A stretch of 64,000 nucleotides of DNA from assembly GCA_004369045.1 (NCBI GenBank), contig ML213525.1, forward strand, positions 251,789 to 315,788, read 5' to 3'. Source of the DNA: Heliocybe sulcata (taxonomy: Eukaryota > Basidiomycota > Agaricomycetes > Gloeophyllales > Gloeophyllaceae). A program made the translations under genes and the position numbers. The notes under the pieces were generated by a model that did not search any database, was not told the origin of the DNA, and saw only the letters and a list, made by a program, of their open reading frames with translations. How positions within the stretch are numbered: the stretch's first letter is position 1; each line of letters opens with the position of its first letter. Positions 53,945 through 64,000 of the stretch are shown piece by piece.

Positions 53945-56900
53945 ATGGCGACCCTACGCCTCCTCCCTTTCGTCCTTACCGCGCTCCTCGTCGCCGCCCA
54001 GAACGAGGCGCCCTCTTCATCTGTCGCGGCCTCGGTGTCTATTACGGCCGCCGCGTCCTCGACTAGTTCGGCGCTGCCTCCACCACCGACGGAGTCCACC
54101 TACTATGTTATTCCTGTCTCCCCAGTTCCATTCACACCACTACCCAGCCCCAGCGATCCCGCCCCCATTCCAGGCGTCTTCCCCAGCGCCGCGCCGAATA
54201 ACCCCCCACCCATCAGCAGTGACCCTACTGTTGTCCCCGACTTTGCTCCTGCATGGGCGGCAGCATACCAGAAGGCCCAGGCTAAGGTTAGTTGCCATAT
54301 TCAGTGATATTTGTATCTTGACTGATGCATACGTGTCTGATAGATTGCCGGTTTCACCTTGGAAGAGAAGGTCAACGTTACTACCGGTGTAGGTTGGCAG
54401 AATGGACTCTGCGTCGGTAATATCCCGCCCGTATACCCAATTGAGGGCCGTGGTTGGCCTGGATTGTGTCTGGAGGTAGGAGGCCGCTCATTCTCCCGTA
54501 CGCATTGCATCTCACGCCATTCCAGGACTCTCCTCTCGGTGTCCGTTATGCGGACTTCGTCACTGCTTTCCCCGCCGGCATTAACTCAGCTGCGACATGG
54601 AACCGTGCGCTCCTTCGTACCCGTGGCCTCTACATGGGTCAAGAATTCGTCGGCAAGGGCGTGCACGTCCAGCTCGGACCCATGATGAACATCGGCAAGA
54701 ACGCCCAAGGTGGCCGCAACTGGGAAGGTTTCGGTGCCGATCCCTTCCTGTCAGGCGAGGCGGCGTACGAGACCATCCTGGGTATGCAACAGGGTGGCGT
54801 CCAGGCGTGCGCTAAGCATTACATCAACAAGTGGGTATTCCGCAGTCGTCTGTTATTCCGAGTTTGACCCGGATTTCTCTGTATAGCGAGCAGGAGTTTG
54901 ACCGTACAATGGAGTCCTCGAATGTCGATGACCGGACTGAGCATGAGATCTATGGCCACCCTTTCTTGCGCAGTGTCATGGCGGGTGTCGCGAGTGTGAT
55001 GTGCTCTTACAGTCTGCTCCCTTCCCTTTTCATGACTTGCTTGTATTGACGTATCCGATGCGCCAGACTTGATCAACGACACATACGCCTGCGAGAACGA
55101 CAGGACTCTTAACCAGATCCTCAAGTACGAGTACGGTTTCCAGGGCTACATCCAGAGTGATTGGTCCGCCACCCACTCGACGATGGGCGCCACTGCCGGT
55201 CTGGACGTGAGTCTCATCTCTCGCTTAATACATACAGGAATTTAACACTCGATTCAGATGACCATGCCCGGTGATATCGCCTTCGGCTCCAACACCTCAT
55301 ACTTCGGGTACAACCTCACACAGTTCGTGGAGAACGGCACCATCGCCGAGTCCCGCCTGGACGACATGGCGACGCGTATCGTTGCTGCGTGGTACCTCCT
55401 CGGCCAGGACGCCCCCACCTTCCCGAACGTCTCGTTCAACGCGTTCAATGCCTTGGACGAGGTGCACAACCTGCACATTGATGTCATGGCTGACCATGCC
55501 ACGGTCGTCCGTGAGATCGGCGCTGCGTCGACGATCCTCCTGAAGAACGTCAACAACACGCTGCCAATCAAGGGCGTGCGCAGTCTGACTATGGTCGGAT
55601 CTGATGCGGGACCTGACTTGCTCGGACCAAATGGTTACACGGATCGCGGTGGCGATGATGGTGTGCTCGCCATGGGCTGGGGCAGTGGAACCGATCAGTA
55701 CCCCTGGTTGATCTCCGTACGTCTTTCCCATTATTTTTGCGAGAGACAGGATGCTGATAGCGCTTCATAGCCTCTTGAAGCGATCCAAGCCCGTGCGCGC
55801 CTGGACCACACTCTTGTGTCGTGGTTCCTGGACGACTTCGACTATGCCGGTGTCGCCTCGAACGTGCAAGGGCAGCAGATGGCGATCGTGTTTGTGAACT
55901 CGGACTCTGGTGAACAATACATCACTGTTGACGGCAACGAGGGTGACAGGAAGAACTTGACTGCTTGGCATGGTGGTGACGAGCTCATCTTGACTGTTGC
56001 TGCGAATAACAACAACACTGTTGTCGTTACGCACTCCGTGGGCCCGCTGATCATCGAGCCGTGGGTTGACCACCCGAACATCACTGCTGTGAGTAGAGAG
56101 GATCAACTGTGTGCGAAGATGATGACTGATGGTGATTGATGATAGATTCTGTGGGCCGGTATTCCAGGCCAGGAAGCTGGCAACTCGCTTGTTGATATCC
56201 TATATGGTGCCTGGAATCCCTCTGGTCGTTTGCCATACACGATCGCGAAGAACGCGAGCGACTACCCCAGCCAGCTGGTTCTTGGCGGCACTGCTGAGGA
56301 CATTCTCAGCATCAACTATACGCAGGGCTTGTTCGTCGACTACCGATGGTTCGATGCTGTAAGCCTGCGTCTGATCATCTGCTAGAGAACGGCTTGCTGA
56401 TTAGCGTTGTAGCAAAACATCACCCCTCGGTACGAGTTCGGCTACGGTCTTAGTTATTCGACCTTCGAGTACTCCAATGTTGAGGTCAGCACGGTGACCA
56501 ACGCGGACGACCAGTACGATGCCGAGTTGATCGCCAACTGGGAGGCTGGGTTGCCGAACCCGTTGACCGTGGGTTCATCGACGGCGCTGTGGCTGCACGC
56601 CCCGGCGTACCAAGTAGCATTCGATGTCAAGAACACCGGTGCTTACTATGGCGGCGAAGTACGTGTTATTCGATCTTGCTTCGATTGCAGTATCTGACCG
56701 GCTGTTGTGATTAGATTCCGCAATTGTACGTTCACTTCCCGGCATCCGCGGGTGAACCCCCGCAGGTGCTCAAGGGCTTCACTAACTTGAACCTCAACCC
56801 TGGCGAGACCCAGCGCGCCACGATCACGGTCAACCGCCACTCTCTGTCCATCTGGGACGTTGCCGCGCAGGGATGGGTCAAGCCTAATGGCACTATTACC

Positions 56901-56957
56901 TTCACGGTTGGCGCGAGCAGCAGGGACCCGCGTCTCAATGGCACGTTCCCGGCCTAA
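53945..56957 (+). CDS. Secreted beta-glucosidase (GH3) with fibronectin-III-like C-terminus
   Basis: An extracellular cellulose/cello-oligosaccharide-degrading enzyme. It begins with the signal peptide 'MATLRLLPFVLTALLVAAQ' and then a ~90-residue Ser/Pro/Thr linker. The GH3 N-domain reads 'FTLEEKVNVTTGVGWQNGLC', 'GWPGLCLEDSPLGVRYADFV', 'GPMMNIGKNAQGGRNWEGFG', 'GVQACAKHYINNEQE' and 'YGFQGYIQSDWSATHSTMGA', where the Asp of SDW is the catalytic nucleophile. The C-domain has 'ASTILLKNVNNTLPIKGV' and 'GYTDRGGDDGVLAMGWGSGT'. The fibronectin-III-like end includes 'PRYEFGYGLSYSTFEYSN' and 'VLKGFTNLNLNPGETQRATI'. I read about eleven exons in frame to the stop at 56955-56957. The length of about 830-850 residues fits fungal GH3. 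Confidence 0.93.
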
Positions 56958-57579
56958 TGCGATTTGCCCCCTTACGGACCACGGACCATACGATTATACG
57001 AGACATCCCTAGTTTGGCAGGGATGATGGCAGATATGAAATGGATTTGTGTCTTGAGCAGAGACTCTTCTTTAATGTGTGACAGTAAAAGTACAAACTTT
57101 CTAGAGGGACCTTTTGTTTTGCAGTCTTGGTTGTTGTCGGACATAGTTGTCGAGGACTAGTAGCAGTACTTGTCTTGCGTGCAATCGATCGTTGTACGAC
57201 GAGGCTCGAATGCACCGTGGAGCTTTGAGGATTGGTTGATATGGGAGGTATCTTGAGAGATTCGTTGATCAAAATGGATGCCAAGGAGCTGGACGGTGAT
57301 GGGACAGTCGACGGTGAGGACTGCATTTAATGGCAATTGTGATGTGACGTAGGTGCTATTGACATGGCCAAGATGCTCATCCCTTCCTGCGTCGGCGAGT
57401 CGAAGTCAAATTGGAAGACTCTAAGAGTGGAGGACAGACATCTGTAGAGAGCGCTTATAGATGCGTGCTTGAGGTGGGGTTCTCCATGGCCCATGGGTAA
57501 TGCCTTTGATCTCCACGATCACGTGCCTGTCACAATACAATACCTACTCCGTGACATTGATGAACCATATCGACCCTAC
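56958..57579. other. Intergenic, convergent 3' flanks
   Basis: The stretch holds the 3' flanks of the GH3 and reductase genes. No feature is seen. Confidence 0.55.
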
Positions 57580-59132
57580 TTATAGTCCTCTCTGACTCAA
57601 GCTGATCAAGGTGTCCCTCGCTGTCTCGCTCAGGCTCCTGAAGGTAATTCCAAGGACTGTCCTCGCCTTTTCTGCTTTACGCAGAGAAATGCAGACACTC
57701 TTTGCCGCCCCAGGATTGCCGACGGGGATGTCTTCAAGAGCAGGTGAACCCTCTCTTAGCGCGTCATCTGCGAAGGTATCTAGACCTCTAGAATGATCGG
57801 ATCCCAGGAGAGGACTCACATAGATTCTGGAAACTGTATGCACCTGGTTACGCTCAGCGTCAGAAGGTTAGTGGCCGCAGAAGGATAGCGACAAACCTGC
57901 GGACAGTATAAAACGTTCTCCACCAGCTGCCTCGCATTTGAAAGCAAGTACAACTGCCTTTGCGACGTCTCGGACATCAACAAAATCACAGACGTAGTCG
58001 TTCAACTTGGATATATCGCGGGGCGTCTTCACATGGCTGACAAAGATCTTGGTAGATCCGTTCAAATCGTCGAACGACTTGAACTAAGGCAAGATAAACA
58101 TACAACCCAATGTGAGTGTGATGGATCGTTCACCTCATGAATAACCGGCTACCATCAGCATGGATCCGTGTCAATCCAGAGAAAAGGCACAATAATAATG
58201 AGACTGACCCCATAAGTCTGTACCGTGTGGTTTTAGCGGAGTTCGTCCGTCACAAGTGGCATGACCTACCCATGCAGGAAGCAATGAGACAACATCCCAA
58301 GATATAGCGGCTGCTGTGCTCGCAGCGTACTGGAAGAGGGCTTGCTCGGCAAGGACCTTGCTGGCTGCATACTTCGTAGCGCCGTCGGCTTCGGCCCCCT
58401 TTTCTCTCACAACCTTGACCGCTTTCTCATTCCAGTGGTTCTGAAAGACGAAATGTCAACATTCAGCCTTCATAGCTCCAGACTAAAGACCTCTGTATAG
58501 ACGTAATCCTTTTGATCTTTTCCCAGGAGGGCCGAGGTCGAGGAGATATATATCACTCGTTTGACGGAGGTGCTATTGCAGTCGTGTGTCGGACATGTAT
58601 GTTCGACATGCAGGCATCGACTGGACTCACCCGGATGTCTCAATACTCTTGAGAAGCCCGATGGTGCCGGCTACGGCAGGCCCGATAATGGCTGGTGTAT
58701 ACTCAGCACAGATCAGCATATATATATATGTCCTTTACCTTCTGGATCGGCAATTGAGTGAGACGCTATAGCTGCCTGGAGGACGATCAAGATGAGGACT
58801 GTTCGACAGGCATGCACAGTTCACGCACAACATGTACGACGCCATCGACTCCTTTCACAGCCTCGTCATGGGCACCTGGCTGTTGAATCATTACTTTTGC
58901 ATACCCGACATGTAGAGTATTGACTCGCCTGCGAGAGATCCGGGACAACGACGGTCTCGAACTTCTCGGCATATGCTCCGAATAGTGTCTGAAGATATGC
59001 ACCCTTCTCTGGAGACCTTACAGTCCCGCGAACCAGGTACCCGCTCTCCAACAAAGTCTTGCAGACCCAAGAGCCAATGAAACCGGATGAGCCAGTGACA
59101 AGAATTAGCGACGGGGAGCTTGTTGTAAGCAT
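57580..59132 (-). CDS. NAD(P)-dependent reductase, dihydroflavonol/cinnamoyl-reductase-like (extended SDR)
   Basis: Reduces an aldehyde or ketone; in fungi related proteins include methylglyoxal/aldehyde reductases (GRE2 type). The N-terminal cofactor motif is 'LILVTGSSGFIGSWVCKTLL' with T-G-x2-G-F-I-G. Further exons give 'VVPDLSQ', 'PGAHDEAVKGVDGVVHV', 'AVAGTIGLLKSIETSG', 'VKRVIYISSTSALLGK' (catalytic Ser), 'GATKYAASKVLAEQALF' (Tyr-x3-Lys), 'DVVSLLPAW', a 15-nt exon PVIHE (58134-58148), 'DYVCDFVDVRDVAKAVVLAF' and 'GERFILSAG'. The stop is at 57580. The number of exons (nine or more) and the join around PAW|PVIHE are the least certain points. The substrate is unknown. Confidence 0.85.
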
Positions 59133-59887
59133 TGACGACGCAGCTCTGTTAGGACAACAGATGGATGAGTATTTGCCTGCTCGAGCCTGCAACCTCGGAG
59201 ATCCGATTGTCAATCATGTACCAGTGCATTGGCAATCGAATTTCGGAGTCACATCTGGTCCTGTGAACGTTCGGGCACAGCGGCTAGCTCGGAGAACCAT
59301 GGGTATGAAGATCCCGAGGCCGTTCTGATTGCAGCAATGTCAGCATGCCCTACTTACTTTAAGGTTGCAGTCCACGGTCCATAGTTGTGGGCTTAGATCT
59401 GCGTCGTGTATCCGATTAGAGGTCCCACCGACTAGTAGTAGGTGGCCGCTTGCCGTTCCGATAATTACATCTCCATAGCCGAGCGCCCGCGGGAAACGAT
59501 GGTGTGCTACGATCGAAGAGCAAAATGTGATGCAGGTGCAAGACCGAGCTCAGTATATCTCAAGTAGGTTGGGGAGAGACTCAACAGTATGGAAAGTATA
59601 GATAACTGGGACCCCCGAGATCTCTCCTTCCAGGGCGAACTGCGATGAGGACACTTCCAGTGAAACCCTTGTCCGTCAGCATGGCGCGGTACGGGATGGC
59701 TTCCTGCCTTATGTGTCTCGTGTTCAACATGCATAAGTGCCACAGGACACAGACGCGTGCACTCAGACTGATGACGAAATCGATGGCTCAGTCTATTTCG
59801 TCTACAAGAGAAGGGTATTAAGGGAGCACGCGTATAGATGTAGAAACGCAGCAAGACGCAATAGCGACGACGGTCCATAATGCCGTC
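59133..59887. other. Intergenic
   Basis: The stretch is the promoter region of the reductase and the 3' flank of the kinase-like gene. Short frames only. Confidence 0.5.
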
Positions 59888-61087
59888 CTAGTAGCTGACC
59901 TCATCCTGCGTCAGGCCCGTCCACCGATCCGTCAACTGACGAGACACCAGTCAAGACAGTGAAGACCGGCATTTAAAGGTACGCTGCTCACCATCCGATT
60001 GAAATACAAGGACCAGCACAATTGCATCTCATTCTTCAAGGAAAGAAGATCCACACGCTCGTCGGGCCACGTGCTTGCCTTGTCGAAGTCGATAATCACG
60101 ACGGTGCCATCGCGACGAACGAGAGTATTGCGCGGCCGGAGATCGCGGTGCAGTACACCTGCTTTGTGTATGTGATCCGCGGCCAACAGCGCCTGCCCCG
60201 CGACGGATGGCGAGATGTTCGCGATGGACAACGTCGCACCATCGGAGATATCCTCAATTAAGAGGGCGCACGGCGGTTTCTCCTCTGATACGAAAGAACG
60301 TAGCCACCGAGAGGTCTTTGGTATCGGGAGCTCGAACCAGCCGTGGCACATTGGTACGAACCCTTGCGAGCAGACTCCGTGGTGCAGAAGACGCTCGTAA
60401 GCGCGCTTCTCTCTCTCTAATTTCTGCGGACCAGTCTCGATGAGTGGACACGGGTCTATCGATGAACGGAACTGACGAAGGTCAAGTTCAGTCACAGTAT
60501 ACGGAGGACGTGCCACGGGAACGTACGAGTTTGAGTATATAAACTTTGCCTTTGTACTTCACTCGGAAGATGGATGTATCATCTATTTCTTCGTCTCCAT
60601 CCCGTATAACCTCCACACAGCTCAATTCGCTGTAGCGCACGCTCAATCGCTTCAGCGGCTCCACAGGATCCAACGCAGGCAAGGCGTGTATCTTTGGATC
60701 TGGAAATTCGTACTCCTTCCATATCTCCCTGAAAGGATTCTTGCCCCAAACTGGGACGGCGCGCAGGGGGTTACGACCGCTTTTGAGGTACTGCTCCAGC
60801 GCCTTGGCGATGGCATCGGTGTCCAGGTATTGCGGGTCCGGTTCCGAGCGCACTATATGCCCGCTAGCGTCGAGGCGTCTCCTTTTCACGGGCAAAAATG
60901 AGGCTTTCGTAGCCGAGACACCATGGGCAGCTTCCGTAGCTGGTGCCTTTCTCTTGAGGCACCGAGTTGTAGAGGACTTTGTGGGTTTGGAAGGAGCCGT
61001 CGGCCGAGGTGAAGAAACAGCTTGCTTGTTCGCTGCGGTAGACTGAGCAAGAATGCGGTCAGATCTCCTGGTTGTCTGAGGCGCCAT
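59888..61087 (-). CDS. Protein-kinase-like protein (fungal aminoglycoside-phosphotransferase/kinase-like fold)
   Basis: Exon 1, from ATG 61087, has a basic N-terminus (MAPQTTRRSDRIL..., LKRKAPA, VKRRRL) suggestive of nuclear location, then '...IFRVKYKGKVYILKL'. This beta strand with Lys could be the ATP-binding one. A GT-AG intron leads to 'FRSSIDPCPLIETG', 'LEREKRAYERLLHH', 'FVPMCHGWFELP', and the kinase catalytic loop 'KAGVLHRDLRPRNTLVRRDG' followed by 'VVIIDFDKAS', with Asp and Asn in place and D-F-D for D-F-G. A final GT-AG intron gives the last exon 'LTDRWTGLTQDEVSY' and a stop at 59888-59890. The product is about 350 residues. Such small orphan kinases are common in Agaricomycetes; the substrate is unknown. 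Confidence 0.78.
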
Positions 61088-62069
61088 GATAGCGTATGCA
61101 AAGCGTATGGTCCACCATGATGAACGTTAACTTCAAGTTGAGTTGAACGCGTGAGACTTTAGTTCAACTTCCGTCTCACGTGACCGCTGCTTGCCACAAA
61201 TTCGAGGCCACCTGGATCGGCTGATGTTGAACTGGCTGAGAAGGCAGTTAGTTGCGCTCTACCTCGTCGGGCATCCCCTCCTCATTGTACGGTGTCACCT
61301 CTGGCACTTTCCTGCTTCGCCATTCTGTGCTGTTCAGCCTAGCATCTTTTACTAGGGCTCTTCAGGCGGGTTCTACTATTGTGGCAAGTGTGTGCAAGTC
61401 CCATTACGGCTTCTCAACTGATGGTCACACGTATATCTCTCTTTGCATCGCACACCGATCGTCCTCTACACTGTCGACAAAAATGCTCCGTGTTTGAATA
61501 CCTGGTCACGACAGATGTGCCCAAACTGATCCCAAATACCTTCAATCCCCGGCCCAACACGCGTAGCGACTCGCTCAGTGCCCATGATATGCGTCTTGTG
61601 GCGCATTGGGACCCAACCCTCCACGAGATCACTCCGGCCTCGTTCTCATATTGCTGGAAAGAGAATCCGAGCGGAAGCACGCCACGGGAACGAAGCCTTA
61701 CGTCAGACTCAGTGACGAAGCCACAACTGCGCGGAGGCTGGAGCTATTCTTGTGGTCGCACATCAGGCGTACCCTACAGGTCACCTTCCGTCCCGACGTC
61801 CTTGAAGGCCACGGCAGGATAAATATTGCGACGTGGGTTTCTTTCTTGCAGGTTGCCTAGTGTTTACACTCTATGAACAAGAAGCGTGCTTTCCTAGACG
61901 GATTCTTTTATTTCCATTGCTGTCATGATATTTGGTCTTCACAACCTTCACACCAAAGTGATGATACGCACAAGAACACCTGCGACACACCCGCCACGGC
62001 AATGACGTCACACCCTGCGTAGGTACTATATAACCTTCGTCCTCCTACCCCCAAGCCCATCCATACACA
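61088..62069. other. Intergenic, divergent promoters
   Basis: A 147-codon plus frame (61379-61822) overlaps an 84-codon frame. Neither shows a motif, so neither is called. The rest is promoter of the kinase-like gene and the TIM-barrel gene; a TATATAA-type sequence lies near 62026. Confidence 0.45.
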
Positions 62070-63633
62070 ATGTCCTCGCCAATGTCTCTCCTGGCCTTCT
62101 GCACTGACTCTGCCGGCATGCACCCCTCCCACTCCCTCCCTCAGAAGCTGCGGGCCATCCGCGACGCAGGCTTCCACAGCGTCGAGATGGGCTTCCCCGA
62201 TCTCGAGGCCTACGCTGGTTCGCAAGTCGCGGGGTACACGAAGATCAACAACGCAGGACAGGGGGATGTGGAGACGTTGGTGGGTGTGGCCGAGAAGGTG
62301 AGGGAGATGTGTGATGGGATGGGGTTGCGCGTCTTGGCTGTGCATCCGTGCGTGCTGTTCGTGGTCCTCAATTTGGCACTGACGCCGTCGTAGCTTCTCG
62401 CAGTTCGAAGGCTACACCGACCCGAAAAAGCGAGAAGAAGGATTCGCCCGCGCGCATACGTGGTTCAAAGTCCTCACCGTGCGTACCCCCTCCCCAGTCC
62501 TGAGCCTCAATCTCCATCGCACATAGGCTCTGAACTGCGACATGCTTCAAGTCGGGTCCTCCAACGACCCCGCCATCAGCGCTGACTACGACGTGATGGC
62601 CAAGGACCTCCGCCAGCTTGCGGACGACGCCGCCACCCGCGGTATCCGCATGTATGTCCCTTTCTTCTTCCTCTTTCTCGACCGCCACCAATTCCGTCCA
62701 GCGCGTACGAGTTGTGGGCGTGGGGCACATACGTCAACACTTGGGAAGGCGCCTGGGACATCTGCAAGCGCGTTGACCGGCCCAACTTTGGGCTCTGCCT
62801 GGATACGTTCCAGATCGCAGGTGCGTCTGCTTCTGATCCTGCGCCCTCCAGTCCTCAGTTGGACACCCTACCAGCCCGCGCGTACGCCGACCCCACGACG
62901 CCCAATGGCCTCCTCAAATCTTGCCCGAAAGGCGTCCTCTCTGCCTCGCTCAAGACCCTCACTGCCGCCCTCTCACCCCACACCGACAAGATCTTCTATT
63001 TCCAGATCAGCGATGGCAGCGGGCCGCATAACCCACTGTTCAGCGCGTCGAAGCTGTTGCAGGAGGCGAAGGAGCAAGAGTCCGACCCGCGGTACGCCTC
63101 CTTTATGCTCTCCTCTCCTGTGCGGGCAAGAGAAAGGTGCTGATGCAATGAGTGACGCAGGTACGTATGGTCGAACAAATGGCGACCCGTACCGTTTATG
63201 GACGAGATTGTGGGCGGGAGTGGGTGCGGGGAGAGCAGTTTTGGAGGGTATTTGCCGGTCGTGGACGTGATCGAGGCCGTGTGCCGGACGGGTTGGAAGG
63301 GCCCGTGGAGTTACGAGGTGAGTTGTTGCCTGTTGTACCTCCATCGGACTAGTCCTGCTGTGTGCTGCCTGCGTTGTTTGTGTCGCTGTCGTCTTCTTTG
63401 GTTATTCCTTATGGGCCTCCCTTCTTTCCCTGCCTTCGTTCCTTGTCATGTCTGCCCTCTTCCAAGTTACTGGGCTGCGTGAGTGGTGTACTGACTTGCG
63501 ACTTGGCGCGCAGGTGTTTTATGAGCCCGATATGGCGAAAGACGACCCGGACGTGCCGAAGCGGTGGGCGAACGCAGCTATGGAGAGTCAGAAACGGATT
63601 TTGAAGGAGTTGGAGAAGCGAGGGGTGCATTAG
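62070..63633 (+). CDS. Xylose-isomerase-like TIM-barrel protein (sugar isomerase / 3-dehydroshikimate-dehydratase-like)
   Basis: A soluble AP-endonuclease-2/xylose-isomerase-like barrel. It starts 'MSSPMSLLAFCTDSAGMHPS' then 'SLPQKLRAIRDAGFHSVEMG', the standard first strand-helix of the fold. Then come 'GMGLRVLAVHPFSQFEGYTD', 'ALNCDMLQVGSSNDPA', 'DVMAKDLRQLADDAATRGIR', 'AYELWAWGTYVNTWEGAWDI' with a metal-binding Glu, 'NFGLCLDTFQIAG' with Asp, 'KIFYFQISDGSGPHN', and 'GWKGPWSYEVFYEPDMAKDD' with the last Glu. Seven exons join by GT-AG introns; the stop is at 63631-63633. About 370 residues. Related fungal proteins act on hydroxypyruvate, sugars or 3-dehydroshikimate; sequence alone does not decide which. 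Confidence 0.85.
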
Positions 63634-64000
63634 GCCAAAAGTGAAGTTGGAGTGGTACTTGTAAGATATAAGGTATAGATGATTGGATTGTATTTCCACG
63701 AAGGATAGGCAGTAAGAGAAGCACATTCGTGCAGTCCTTGTGTCTGTAAACCGCAGCACGGTGAGAATGAAATGAATGAAGAAGCTAGATTCGTATACGT
63801 ACTCACGCACCGAGAGGAGTCGGCAGTGGTTGACGGAGAAGACAAGGAGTTTCGAGCGGCGTAGCGAAAATCACGAATGTGGATACGGAGAGGATGAGGT
63901 CGTTCGGTACGCCCTTCAGGGGGCACCAACCACGAGCCCTGATCAAGGAGAGTGACACAAAGTCTTCGCCGGGAATAGGATCCTTTTCCACAAGGTCTCA
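63634..64000. other. 3' flank; possible start of another gene at the edge
   Basis: On the minus strand, 63803-64000 is open without a stop ('GWCPLKGVPNDLILSVSTFV' is its best part) and could be the last exon of a gene whose body lies beyond the window. There is no motif to confirm this. Confidence 0.25.

Noticed and set aside
61379-61822. 147-codon plus-strand frame
   Set aside because: It has no motif or splice partner, and a second open frame overlaps it.
1-64000. CRISPR arrays, operons, ribosome binding sites
   Set aside because: The window is a eukaryotic nuclear sequence. No regularly spaced repeats were seen and genes are separately promoted.
1-64000. tRNA or rRNA genes
   Set aside because: I looked for B-box-like GGTTCGANTC sequences with matching flanks and found none convincing. 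A covariance-model scan would be decisive.
1-64000. Retroelement or virus-like copies
   Set aside because: No reverse-transcriptase, integrase or capsid-like protein segments and no long terminal direct repeats were recognised by eye.

Overview
The window looks like a gene-dense piece of a basidiomycete nuclear genome, most likely an Agaricomycete and perhaps a polypore. The evidence: almost every gene is cut by many short GT-AG introns (about 45-70 nt); G+C in coding DNA is moderate to high; and the gene content is typical of the group (heme-thiolate peroxidase, tyrosine-kinase-like kinases, F-box proteins, GH3 and GH78 secreted enzymes, small secreted cysteine-rich proteins, a UBE2S-type E2). 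The phylum is firm; the order is a guess from remembered similarity.

Layout, left to right. 1-2.6 kb has no supportable gene. Then come an AAAP amino-acid transporter (+, 2634-4729), a heme-thiolate (chloro)peroxidase (-, 5466-6252), an F-box-like protein (-, 7617-8342), a mitochondrial 2-oxodicarboxylate carrier (-, 8652-10288) divergent from SRP9 (+, 10472-10941), and an F-box/LRR-type protein (-, 11839-13505). The GPI ethanolamine-phosphate transferase MCD4 (+, 14543-18524) is followed by a short-chain dehydrogenase (-, 18888-19924), a conserved hypothetical gene (-, 20253-21336), the ABC1-family kinase COQ8 (+, 21847-24537) and the phospholipid methyltransferase OPI3 (-, 24653-25513). A non-coding foldback/MITE element with a 5-bp target duplication (25635-26154) precedes a tyrosine-kinase-like protein kinase (+, 27126-29489) and a degenerate non-coding tandem duplication.

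The right half holds UBE2S (-, 31067-32194), the glutathione-degrading amidotransferase DUG3 (-, 33184-34265), a mitochondrial RRM protein (+, 35172-35829), a conserved hypothetical gene (-, 36468-37339), an OTU-type deubiquitinase (+, 39082-40799), a secreted GH78 alpha-L-rhamnosidase-like enzyme (-, 41178-43563), and a large cysteine-rich CxxC protein (+, 45568-47193). An inverted pair of paralogous small secreted 8-cysteine proteins follows (47347-47718 and 49029-49399), then a 4.5-kb stretch without a recognisable gene, a secreted GH3 beta-glucosidase (+, 53945-56957), a dihydroflavonol/cinnamoyl-reductase-like enzyme (-, 57580-59132), a kinase-like protein (-, 59888-61087) and a xylose-isomerase-like TIM-barrel protein (+, 62070-63633).

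Most genes are unrelated housekeeping or accessory genes, and I see no biosynthetic cluster, CRISPR, tRNA, rRNA or recognisable retroelement. The parts that most deserve a second look are the inverted pair of 8-Cys secreted proteins, the uncharacterised multi-CxxC protein, the MITE-like element, the LRRL-tailed UBE2S (absent from budding yeast), and a set of very small exons (5, 7, 14, 15, 15 and 18 nt) and GC-AG introns. Exon edges were worked out by eye from GT-AG (or GC-AG) sites, reading frame and remembered family sequences; no transcript or alignment was available.
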